Part shown: one piece after another, positions 1 to 5,359 of the stretch
Layout: each line of letters begins with the position of its first letter
Numbering within the stretch: the stretch's first letter is position 1
Assembly (NCBI GenBank): GCA_029051915.1
Contig: JAIDKM010000040.1
Coordinates: 1-5,359, forward strand
DNA: 5,359 bases
DNA from: Alistipes sp.
GTDB lineage: Bacteria; Bacteroidota; Bacteroidia; Bacteroidales; Rikenellaceae
Direction of reading: 5' to 3'
Translations under genes and position numbers: made by a program
The notes under the pieces: generated by a model
Database searches by the model: none
Seen by the model: the letters and a program-made list of their open reading frames with translations, nothing else
Told to the model about the DNA's origin: nothing

Positions 1-635
1 CGGCGTCGCAAGATCCCGATGTACAACGCGATTTCTATGCGTGCTTTCCGGAGTGGAACAAGACGGGAGACGTGGACCGGGACATCTACGACTACCTGAT
101 GAACAAGGAACTGCCTGTCGAGATGTCCGACGACGACTTTATAGACTTCATGGTCTGGCACCGCGGTCTGGCCGTGCCGGCGGCCCGCGATCTGGATGAC
201 GAAGAAGTGCAGCGCGGCAAGGAACTCTTTACGGAGATCGGATGCGCCTACTGCCACCGTCCGACGTGGACGACGGGCGACGACCGCATGACCGATCCCA
301 ACGGATTCTTCGAAGATGGCGACAGCCGCCTGCCCCGCTACCCGTATCAGAAGATCTGGCCCTATACGGACATGGTGCAACACCGTCTTTTCATGAAGAA
401 CGACATCCGGACGGGCTGGTGCCGCACGACCCCGCTCTGGGGCCGCGGTCTGCATCGGAAATGTACGGGATCCGCGGAAGCCGACCGACTGCACGACTGT
501 CGTGCCCGCACGGTCGTCGAAGCGATCATGTGGCACGGAGCCGCGGAAAGCGATGCCCGCCGCAGCGTGGAGAACTTCCGTGAGCTGAGCAAGGCCGACC
601 GCGATGCGGTGGTGAAGTTCATCGATGCGATTTAG
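1..635 (+). CDS. Di-heme oxidoreductase family protein (DHOR/DUF1111), C-terminal part, 5' end outside window
   Basis: The reading frame is open from base 3 to the TAG at 633-635 (210 codons seen), so the gene starts upstream of the window; the GTG at 72 is internal. Counting from the first full codon, a c-type haem motif CAYCH lies at residues 81-85, preceded by ELFTEIGC. After it come PYTDMVQH, TTPLWGRGL, LHDCRARTVVEAIMWHG (about 163-179) and a C-terminal helix ending FIDAI. This order matches the second haem domain of DUF1111 proteins, which usually carry two CxxCH haems over roughly 400-500 residues; the first haem would be upstream. The family resembles MauG/cytochrome c peroxidase and acts outside the cytoplasmic membrane. 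Its substrate is unknown here. Three extra cysteines (C140, C154, C166) surround the conserved core. The gene overlaps the downstream cytochrome c synthase gene by 11 bp, which fits a protein needing covalent haem attachment. Confidence 0.9.
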   Translation, partial: ASQDPDVQRDFYACFPEWNKTGDVDRDIYDYLMNKELPVEMSDDDFIDFMVWHRGLAVPAARDLDDEEVQRGKELFTEIGCAYCHRPTWTTGDDRMTDPNGFFEDGDSRLPRYPYQKIWPYTDMVQHRLFMKNDIRTGWCRTTPLWGRGLHRKCTGSAEADRLHDCRARTVVEAIMWHGAAESDARRSVENFRELSKADRDAVVKFIDAI

Positions 636-2832
636 ACGAGTGGAACTGCTGAAGAAACTTTGCGCCCTGGCCGCCGTCGCGATGCTGATCGTTCTGACGG
701 CGGCCACGGTCGTGGAAAAATACTGCGGCACGCCGTACGTGGTGCGCCATGTATACGGTGCCGGGTGGTTTGCGGTGCTGTGGGGCGTGCTGGCGTCGGC
801 ATCGGCCGCATATATGATGCGCCGCCGGATCTGGAAACGCCCTGCGGTGCTCCTGCTGCACGCGGCGCTGCTTGTGATTCTGCTGGGAGCCGGCGTTACG
901 TGGGCGTTCGGCCGGCAGGGGACGATTCATCTGCGGACGGGCGAAGAAGGGCGCACGATCGCCGACGGCGACGGAGCTGCCGAAGAACTGCCGTTCGGAG
1001 TACGGCTCGACGATTTCCGGGTGGAGTACTACCCTGGGACGCGGGCGCCGATGGACTACGTGAGCCGGCTGACCTTTACGCTCGACGATGCCGGAACGGC
1101 AGGCGAAGTGTCGATGAACCGCATTTTCAAGCTCCGCGGCTACCGCTTCTACCAATCGGGCTACGATGCCGACGGAGAGGGCACGACGCTGCGCGTAACC
1201 TACGATCCGTGGGGCATCGGGATCACCTATGCGGGCTATGCGCTGCTGCTGGCGGCGATGGCGGGATTCTTTTTTGAACCGAAGAGCCGCTTTCGGAAAC
1301 TGCTGCGGCATCCGGCCTGGCGGCGAGGAACGCTCTCTCTGCTGCTCTTGCTGGCGGCATCTTCGGCGTTCTCCCGGCCGGCAGCTTTGCCGACTTCTTT
1401 GCCGCGCGAGACGGCGGACGAACTGGGGCGGCTGCATGTCTGCTACCAAGATCGGATCGCTCCCCTGTCGACGGTGGCGCGCGCCTTTACGACGAAACTT
1501 TGCGGCAAGAACCGCTATCGAAGATACACGCCCGAACAAGTGGCTGCCGGCTGGCTTTTTTATTACGACGACTGGAAGCGTGAGCCGATGATCCGTATCC
1601 GCAATGCGGAAGCCCGTCGTGTACTCGGCATCGAAGGAGATGAAGCCCGCCTGACGGATTTCAATGGAGCGGCCGCCGAGCGGATTCTGTCGGGGAATGC
1701 CGGCACGCTGGGCGATGCGGGCGAGAAATTCAATCTTGTGTCGATGCTCTGCGGGGGAAGCATGCTGCGGATTTTTCCCTATGCGGATCCTGCCGACGGG
1801 ACGCTGCACTGGGCCTCGCCGGTCGACGACCTGCCCCGCGACCTGCCGCATGAACAACGTCTGTTTATCCGCCGGTCGATGAACTACCTGACCGAACTGG
1901 CCCTGCGAGGCGACTATGCGGCGATGTCCGACGTGCTGCGGAAGATCCGCACCTATCAAGTCAAAGTCTGCGGCGAGGCACTCCCCTCGGCCATGCGTTT
2001 CGAGGCGGAACGTCTTTATGCCCGTCTTGACAGCACGCTGCCGCTGGCGCTTTTTTTCCTGCTGGTGGGGCTGGCCGGCTATTTTCATCTCTGCCGCCGG
2101 ATGGTGCGCGGTCTGCCGGAGTGCCGCACGGTGAGCCGGGCGATGGACGGAGCGCTTGCAGCCGGATTCGTTTTCCAGGCGCTGCTTCTGGTGCTGCGAG
2201 GCTATGCGGCCGGGCACTGGCCCCTCTCCAACGGATTCGAGACGATGCAGTTTCTGGCATGCTGCACGCTGGGGCTGACGCTGCTCCTGCGCCGCAGGCT
2301 TGCGCTGCTGCGTCCTTTCGGCTGCCTGATTGCGGGGCTGGCCCTGATGGTCTCGGTGATGGGCGAATCGAATCCTCAGATTACGCCCCTGATGCCGGTG
2401 CTGGCGTCGCCGCTGCTATGTATTCATGTGATGCTGGTCATGGTGGCCTACGCGCTGCTGGCCTTTGCGCTGCTGAACGGAGCGACGGGCACCCTACTCT
2501 GTCTGGCCCGTCGCGACGAAGAGGCGGAGCGGCTTGCTGTCGTAGGGCGGCTGATGCTCTACCCTGCCGTCTTTTTTCTGGCGGCCGGGATCTTTGTCGG
2601 TGCCGTCTGGGCCAATGTGTCGTGGGGCCGCTACTGGGGCTGGGATCCCAAAGAGACGTGGGCCCTGATTACCCTGCTGGTGTATGCTGCGGCGCTGCAT
2701 GGCGACTCGCTGCCGTGCTTCCGACGCCCGCTTTTTTTCCATCTGTTCTGTGCGGCGGCGTTTCTGACGGTGCTGATAACCTATTTTGGAGTCAACTTCC
2801 TGCTGGGCGGCATGCACAGCTATGCGGGATAG
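625..2832 (+). CDS. ccsBA: System II cytochrome c synthase, fused ResB/CcsB-CcsA protein
   Basis: This 735-residue inner-membrane protein should export haem and ligate it to CxxCH motifs of periplasmic apocytochromes c. The N-terminal third is ResB/CcsB-like: membrane segments near 13-29, 47-65 and 74-93, an extracytoplasmic domain at 94-196, and further segments at 197-217 and 236-250. A second extracytoplasmic stretch (about 251-470) contains DRIAPLSTVARAF at 276-288. The C-terminal part is CcsA-like, with segments from about 472 to 727 and the tryptophan-rich haem-handling motif WGRYWGWDPKETWALI at 667-682. The four haem-ligand histidines expected for CcsBA can be assigned: TM-His1 H79, P-His1 H601, TM-His2 H692 and P-His2 H731 in GGMHSY. 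The ATG at 625 is chosen because it gives a basic N-terminus followed by the first membrane segment; the next Met (20) lies inside that segment. It is shorter than the epsilonproteobacterial fusions of about 900 residues. Translation is probably coupled to the overlapping DHOR gene. Confidence 0.95.
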   Translation: MRFRRVELLKKLCALAAVAMLIVLTAATVVEKYCGTPYVVRHVYGAGWFAVLWGVLASASAAYMMRRRIWKRPAVLLLHAALLVILLGAGVTWAFGRQGTIHLRTGEEGRTIADGDGAAEELPFGVRLDDFRVEYYPGTRAPMDYVSRLTFTLDDAGTAGEVSMNRIFKLRGYRFYQSGYDADGEGTTLRVTYDPWGIGITYAGYALLLAAMAGFFFEPKSRFRKLLRHPAWRRGTLSLLLLLAASSAFSRPAALPTSLPRETADELGRLHVCYQDRIAPLSTVARAFTTKLCGKNRYRRYTPEQVAAGWLFYYDDWKREPMIRIRNAEARRVLGIEGDEARLTDFNGAAAERILSGNAGTLGDAGEKFNLVSMLCGGSMLRIFPYADPADGTLHWASPVDDLPRDLPHEQRLFIRRSMNYLTELALRGDYAAMSDVLRKIRTYQVKVCGEALPSAMRFEAERLYARLDSTLPLALFFLLVGLAGYFHLCRRMVRGLPECRTVSRAMDGALAAGFVFQALLLVLRGYAAGHWPLSNGFETMQFLACCTLGLTLLLRRRLALLRPFGCLIAGLALMVSVMGESNPQITPLMPVLASPLLCIHVMLVMVAYALLAFALLNGATGTLLCLARRDEEAERLAVVGRLMLYPAVFFLAAGIFVGAVWANVSWGRYWGWDPKETWALITLLVYAAALHGDSLPCFRRPLFFHLFCAAAFLTVLITYFGVNFLLGGMHSYAG

Positions 2833-2884
2833 GCCGCGGACGGAGTCGGGCGATCCGATGCTGCGACGATTCGGCCGGGCGACA

Positions 2885-2919
2885 GAAAAGGGCCGTTCAT
2901 CGTACGATGAACGGCCCTT
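2885..2919 (-). terminator. Palindromic intrinsic terminator of tRNA-Leu
   Basis: Bases 2888-2919 form a perfect 32-bp inverted repeat centred on CGTACG (2901-2906). Read on the minus strand, a GC-rich stem closes with GGCCCTT and runs into TTTTC, the layout of a Rho-independent terminator. It begins 6 nt after the tRNA 3' end. On the plus strand the palindrome is followed by GCCGTG without a T-run, so it fits termination of the tRNA better than of ccsBA, although being symmetric it may also protect the convergent ccsBA transcript. Confidence 0.85.
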
Positions 2920-2925
2920 GCCGTG

Positions 2926-3011
2926 TACTCGGAACGGGAATCGAACCCGTACGGCCATTGCTGGCCACAGGATTTTAAGTCCGGCGTGTCTACCTATTCC
3001 ACCATCCGAGC
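2926..3011 (-). tRNA. tRNA-Leu (anticodon UAA)
   Basis: This is an 86-nt class II tRNA on the minus strand. The acceptor stem is GCTCGGA (3011-3005) with TCCGAGT (2933-2927), discriminator A at 2926, and CCA not encoded. The D-arm contains GGTGGAATAGGTAGAC. The anticodon loop CTTAAAA spans 2979-2973 with UAA at 2977-2975, reading UUA and UUG leucine codons. The long variable arm forms GGCC/GGCC around AGCAAT, and the T-arm is ACGGG TTCGATT CCCGT. Two pairs are non-ideal: G1-U72 at the acceptor end and a C28 by U42 mismatch in the anticodon stem (CCGGA against TCCTG). The rest pairs well and a promoter and terminator flank it, so it is probably functional. Confidence 0.96.
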
Positions 3012-3039
3012 AACCCTGTTCGCCTGCGCGAAAGCGGAA

Positions 3040-3069
3040 CAAAAGTAACAAAAAAAAGCGATTCCGCAA
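3040..3069 (-). promoter_or_regulatory. Bacteroidetes-type promoter for tRNA-Leu
   Basis: On the minus strand a -7 box TACTTTTG (3047-3040) matches the Bacteroidetes consensus TAnnTTTG exactly. A -33 TTG (3069-3067) lies 19 nt upstream, the usual spacing. The box ends 28 nt before the tRNA 5' end, leaving room for a short leader removed by RNase P. The -33 element sits at the end of the T-tract of the upstream gene's putative terminator. Confidence 0.75.
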
Positions 3070-3090
3070 AAAAAGCCTTCCGCCAGGCGG
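3068..3090 (-). terminator. Putative intrinsic terminator of the pRiA4b ORF-3 family gene
   Basis: Just after the stop codon of the minus-strand CDS, the sequence GCCGCCTGGCGGAAGGC is followed by seven T residues (3074-3068). The best fold pairs GCC with GGC and CC with GG around an unpaired G opposite AA, with loop TGGC. The stem is short and imperfect, so the call rests mainly on its position and the T-run. Confidence 0.5.
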
Positions 3091-3093
3091 CCG

Positions 3094-3606
3094 CTAATAT
3101 TCGTCGTCGTAGGAGTCGTCGCCCTCGAAGTCGGAGAACTCGCTCATCATGTCGTCGAAGATCGACGCCTCGTCGTCCATGCGATTTTTCGACGGATCGT
3201 ACTGGTCGGGAGCTTCGGCCTGGGCGTAGATCTCCCGCGGATACGAAGCCCCCTTTTCGGCCTCGTAGGTGCCGGTAAGCTCCAAATAATAAGCCCGGTC
3301 GCCGAAGAAATCGAACAAGTAGATCAACCGGTCGCGGCTGTTATGGATGATCTGCCCGAGCGTAACGCTCTCCATCGACTCGGGAAGCCCCTCGCCGTCG
3401 CCGCCCATGTCCATGCAGGTGAACTCGCGCTGCTTCTCCCAACGGTCGTCGGCCGTGAAAAAGGAAGCCATGCACTCCTCGTACTCCAAGGCGGAGAGGA
3501 TGAACCGATGGAAGTCGAACAATGTGGTGTCGTACTGCACCTCGTAGTCGCGGACGAAGCGGTCGTTTTCGTCGCTGAGCATGCGGAATCTGAAAATCAT
3601 CGACAT
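3094..3606 (-). CDS. Plasmid pRiA4b ORF-3 / IS1096 passenger-type family protein with acidic tail
   Basis: The 170-residue product starts MSMIFRFRMLSDENDRFVRD and continues with TLFDFHRFILSALEY, ASFFTADDRWEKQREF, TLGQIIHNSRDRLIYLFDFFGDRAYYLEL. This pattern of a beta strand, an FHxFIL-type helix, the F(F)xxDDxWEK stretch and a YLFDFxGDRAYYLEL strand matches the PRiA4_ORF3 domain (about residues 1-113) as found in chromosomal Bacteroidetes proteins of this size. Residues from about 137 are disordered-looking and strongly acidic, ending in DDSYDDEY. No membrane segment, signal peptide or catalytic motif is visible. The molecular function of the family is unknown; its name reflects early examples on a plasmid and an IS, and no transposase is present here. 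Met3 is an alternative start. It lies 25 bp after the acyl-CoA reductase gene with no promoter box between, so the two are probably co-transcribed. Confidence 0.85.
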   Translation of the reverse strand: MSMIFRFRMLSDENDRFVRDYEVQYDTTLFDFHRFILSALEYEECMASFFTADDRWEKQREFTCMDMGGDGEGLPESMESVTLGQIIHNSRDRLIYLFDFFGDRAYYLELTGTYEAEKGASYPREIYAQAEAPDQYDPSKNRMDDEASIFDDMMSEFSDFEGDDSYDDEY

Positions 3607-3631
3607 ATTGCAAGTTTTTTCGTGGGTTATG

Positions 3632-4618
3632 CTATTGGATGTTTCGGGTCAGCCATCGCATTACGTCGCGGTCGTCGGGCCAGTCGGTCAGCGCAGGCGA
3701 CTGGGCGCATCCGAAGCCGGTGCGGCGACTATGGTGCACGCAGGTGGAGACGACGCACTGCAACTCCTCGTCGTGGGCCGCGAGCCAAGCCTCGACCTCC
3801 TGCAAGTTGTGGTAATAAGAGAAAGCGATGCGACTCAACGAAGCCGGGAACTCCTGCTGCTCGACGGCGACGGCGCTCCCCAGATCGATGAACGGAGTGC
3901 GGGTCATGGTGAGCAAGGCGCGAGTGCGAAGGCAATCGTTCTGCGATTTGGGATTGGCAGGCTCTATTTTTAACTGCAACCGATAGCCTGCTGGCAAAAA
4001 GAGTCTTGACACGCTGCGGCATCCCAAGCCGGAATAAGCTCCGATGTCGTCGGCGAGACCGGCGAGCTGCCGGGGCGTCTCGTTGCCGGAAAGAACGGCG
4101 ACGGACTGCCGATTGCCCCGCAACAAGGCCGGCAGGCCGGCATACCGGGCCTGGAAATAACGCCTGGCGTTGTTGCTGCCTGTAGCGATGACGGCGTCGA
4201 CGGGCGTTTCGCCGTCGTAGAACTCGATCGGAAGGTCGGGGTCGATTTCGAGCAACTGTCCGACGATATATCGGATGAGAACGGAGTCTTTGGATGACGG
4301 CTTGATGATACAGCGATGACCGCTTGCGACGACGCACAACAGATCGAAGAACCCGACCGCGGGGATGTTGCCGGCCATGATGACCAACACGCGCCGCGGT
4401 GCGGCGACGGGAACCGGATAAGCGGCGAGCCACGTTTCGAGCGCGTCGCGGCGGAGCATCCGTTCGGCGATGGCACCGACGGCCCGCCGGATTTCGTCGG
4501 GCGTGAACCACTCGTTGGCGAGGCATGCGCCGTCGATGACCTGCCGTGTCGCTTCGCACTCCCCGAAACGACGCAGCCGCTCGCCCAATGCGACGAAAAG
4601 TCCGATTCTCTCTTTCAT
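3632..4618 (-). CDS. Acyl-CoA reductase, LuxC-like family
   Basis: This complete 328-residue protein belongs to the LuxC acyl-CoA reductase family, related to aldehyde dehydrogenases, which reduce acyl-CoA (or acyl thioesters) to aldehyde with NAD(P)H. Recognisable parts are VLVIMAGNIPAVGFFDLL (77-94), the GHRCIIKPSSKDSVL stretch (100-114), ATGSNNARRYF (145-155, probable nucleotide-binding region), and GLGCRSVSRLF (197-207), whose C200 aligns with the LuxC catalytic cysteine. The C-terminus keeps ECVVS-like LQCVVS and FGCAQSPALTDW (302-313). No luxA, luxB, luxD or luxE gene is nearby, so a role in bioluminescence is not suggested; related Bacteroidetes genes are of unknown physiological role. 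The ATG at 4618 is 5 nt downstream of a perfect TAnnTTTG box. It is likely cytoplasmic. It heads a probable two-gene minus-strand unit and diverges from the nitroreductase gene. Confidence 0.9.
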   Translation of the reverse strand: MKERIGLFVALGERLRRFGECEATRQVIDGACLANEWFTPDEIRRAVGAIAERMLRRDALETWLAAYPVPVAAPRRVLVIMAGNIPAVGFFDLLCVVASGHRCIIKPSSKDSVLIRYIVGQLLEIDPDLPIEFYDGETPVDAVIATGSNNARRYFQARYAGLPALLRGNRQSVAVLSGNETPRQLAGLADDIGAYSGLGCRSVSRLFLPAGYRLQLKIEPANPKSQNDCLRTRALLTMTRTPFIDLGSAVAVEQQEFPASLSRIAFSYYHNLQEVEAWLAAHDEELQCVVSTCVHHSRRTGFGCAQSPALTDWPDDRDVMRWLTRNIQ

Positions 4619-4623
4619 GTCGA

Positions 4624-4631
4624 CAAAGATA
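4624..4631 (-). promoter_or_regulatory. Putative -7 promoter box of the acyl-CoA reductase gene
   Basis: The minus strand reads TATCTTTG (4631-4624), a perfect TAnnTTTG match, ending 5 nt before the ATG. No TTG is found 19-21 nt upstream, so the -33 element is missing or degenerate. If used, transcription would begin at or within a few bases of the start codon, giving a leaderless mRNA. Confidence 0.45.
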
Positions 4632-4664
4632 GTATTTCGAGACGGAATACGTACACTCTTGCGC

Positions 4665-4672
4665 CATTTTTG
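4665..4672 (+). promoter_or_regulatory. Weak candidate -7 box for the nitroreductase gene
   Basis: CATTTTTG differs from TAnnTTTG only in its first base and lies 25 nt before the ATG at 4698. There is no convincing TTG at the expected -33 distance. A second degenerate candidate, TACCCTTA at 4673-4680, directly follows. The promoter of this gene must lie in the 79-bp divergent gap or inside the neighbouring gene, but I cannot fix it. Confidence 0.2.
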
Positions 4673-4697
4673 CTACCCTTATGGAAAACAAACGATC

Positions 4698-5300
4698 ATG
4701 GAAAGAACATGCGAAGAAGTTTTCAAGCACCGCCGCAGCTATTATGATCTTTCGGCCGAATCGCCGGTTACGGATGCGCAGATCGAACGCATCCTGCATT
4801 TTGCGCTGAAGCATATCCCCTCGGCGTTCAACTCGCAGTCGACGCGTCTGGTACTGCTGCTGCACGAACATCATGCGGCGTTGTGGAAGATGGTGAAACG
4901 ACGACTGCGAGCCGTAGTTCCGGAAGAAACGTTCGCCCGGACGGCGGAAAAAGTCGACCGCAGTTTTGCTGCGGGATACGGCACGGTGCTTTTCTATGAA
5001 GATATGTCGGTGATCCGGTCGCTGCAACAACGCTTCCCGCTCTATGCGGGCAACTTCCCGACGTGGTCGGAACATACGTCGGCGATGCACCAACTGACGG
5101 TGTGGACGATGCTGGAAAATGCCGGATTCGGAGCCTCGTTGCAACATTACAACCCACTGATTGATAAGGATGTACGGATTCAATGGCGGCTGCCTGAGGA
5201 GTGGCGGCTTATAGCGCAGATGCCGTTCGGGCTACCTGCGGCGGCACCTCCTGAGAAGACATTCGAACCGGTCGACGCGCGGATGCGGATTTTCAGATGA
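4698..5300 (+). CDS. Nitroreductase family protein, Frm2/fatty-acid-repression-mutant-like subgroup
   Basis: The complete 200-residue product matches the short Frm2-like branch of FMN-dependent nitroreductases, which are soluble dimers that use NAD(P)H to reduce nitro or quinone compounds; the natural substrate is not known. Visible family signatures are HRRSYYDL (11-18) and PSAFNSQSTR (41-50), both probable FMN phosphate/ring contacts, the YGTVLFYED strand (94-102), FPTWSEHTSAMHQLTVWTMLE, GFGASLQHYNPLID (ending 156), and LIAQMPFG (ending 178). The length is normal for the subgroup. The ATG at 4698 is chosen because the conserved domain begins about nine residues later; the in-frame extension upstream runs antisense into the acyl-CoA reductase gene and has no homologous look. 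No Shine-Dalgarno is visible. It is transcribed divergently from the acyl-CoA reductase. Confidence 0.92.
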   Translation: MERTCEEVFKHRRSYYDLSAESPVTDAQIERILHFALKHIPSAFNSQSTRLVLLLHEHHAALWKMVKRRLRAVVPEETFARTAEKVDRSFAAGYGTVLFYEDMSVIRSLQQRFPLYAGNFPTWSEHTSAMHQLTVWTMLENAGFGASLQHYNPLIDKDVRIQWRLPEEWRLIAQMPFGLPAAAPPEKTFEPVDARMRIFR

Positions 5301-5359
5301 TCCCTCCGTGCGGGACTGTTTGAGGAGGTACAATACAGGCTGTCGAGTCGCAATTGCCG
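5301..5359. other. Right-edge sequence with no supported feature
   Basis: The 59 bases after the nitroreductase stop contain a small TCCC/GGGA inverted repeat (5301-5315) without a following T-run. The purine run GAGGAGG at 5332-5338 is not followed by a start codon at a suitable distance. Nothing can be called. Confidence 0.3.

Noticed and set aside
619..2217. A 532-codon open frame on the minus strand opposite ccsBA
   Set aside because: It is antisense to a strongly supported gene. Its product is rich in Arg, Gln and His with no domain or hydrophobic pattern, as expected from the complement of GC-biased codons.
2926..3011. The tRNA as an integration (att) site
   Set aside because: I see no second copy of the tRNA 3' end and no integrase in the window.
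2121..3097. Open frames on either strand spanning the end of ccsBA and the tRNA
   Set aside because: They read through a clear tRNA gene and a palindromic terminator, and their products show no family features.
3094..3606. A mobile element, because the family name refers to a plasmid and IS1096
   Set aside because: There is no transposase, terminal inverted repeat or target duplication nearby, and the family is common as a chromosomal gene in Bacteroidetes.
3632..4618. Part of a bioluminescence operon
   Set aside because: Only the LuxC-like reductase is present; no luciferase, LuxD or LuxE neighbour is seen.
4470..4697. A longer N-terminus for the nitroreductase
   Set aside because: The extension is antisense to the acyl-CoA reductase start and is not seen in this family; the ATG at 4698 gives the normal length.
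3729..5183. A 484-codon minus-strand open frame running across the acyl-CoA reductase and nitroreductase genes
   Set aside because: It shares DNA with two well-supported genes in other frames and crosses their divergent promoter gap. Its product is a low-complexity Arg-rich sequence.
5301..5315. Terminator for the nitroreductase
   Set aside because: The inverted repeat has only four base pairs and no T-run follows it.

Overview
The window looks like chromosomal DNA from a GC-rich member of the Bacteroidales, most like Alistipes (Rikenellaceae). This is inferred from three things: the protein families and the wording of their conserved motifs, the absence of clear Shine-Dalgarno sequences before the starts, and Bacteroidetes-type promoter elements (TTG, 19 nt spacer, TAnnTTTG). 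It reads as an ordinary core-genome region. I see no insertion sequence, integrase, CRISPR array, toxin-antitoxin pair or defence locus.

Left part, plus strand (1-2832): the C-terminal portion of a c-type di-heme oxidoreductase (DHOR/DUF1111, MauG-like superfamily), cut by the window edge, overlaps by 11 bp a one-piece System II cytochrome c synthase (CcsBA). The first gene encodes a protein that needs covalently bound haem. The second exports haem and attaches it to CxxCH motifs. They therefore form a plausible functional operon of client and maturase.

Middle, minus strand (2885-3606): a tRNA-Leu(UAA) gene has a recognisable promoter upstream and a strong 32-bp palindromic terminator downstream. 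Just upstream on the same strand is a small acidic-tailed protein of the pRiA4b ORF-3/IS1096 passenger family. The apparent terminator of that gene and the -33 element of the tRNA promoter share the same T-tract.

Right part (3632-5300): a LuxC-like acyl-CoA reductase (minus) lies 25 bp upstream of the pRiA4b-type gene and probably shares its transcript. Divergent from it, across a 79-bp gap, is a complete Frm2-like FMN nitroreductase (plus). The reductase has a perfect TATCTTTG box 5 nt before its ATG, which suggests a leaderless transcript. The last 59 bases hold no supported feature.

I found no convincing undescribed system. The points most worth a second look are the terminator/promoter overlap, the possible leaderless start, the mismatched anticodon stem, the cysteine set in the DHOR fragment and the compact CcsBA.
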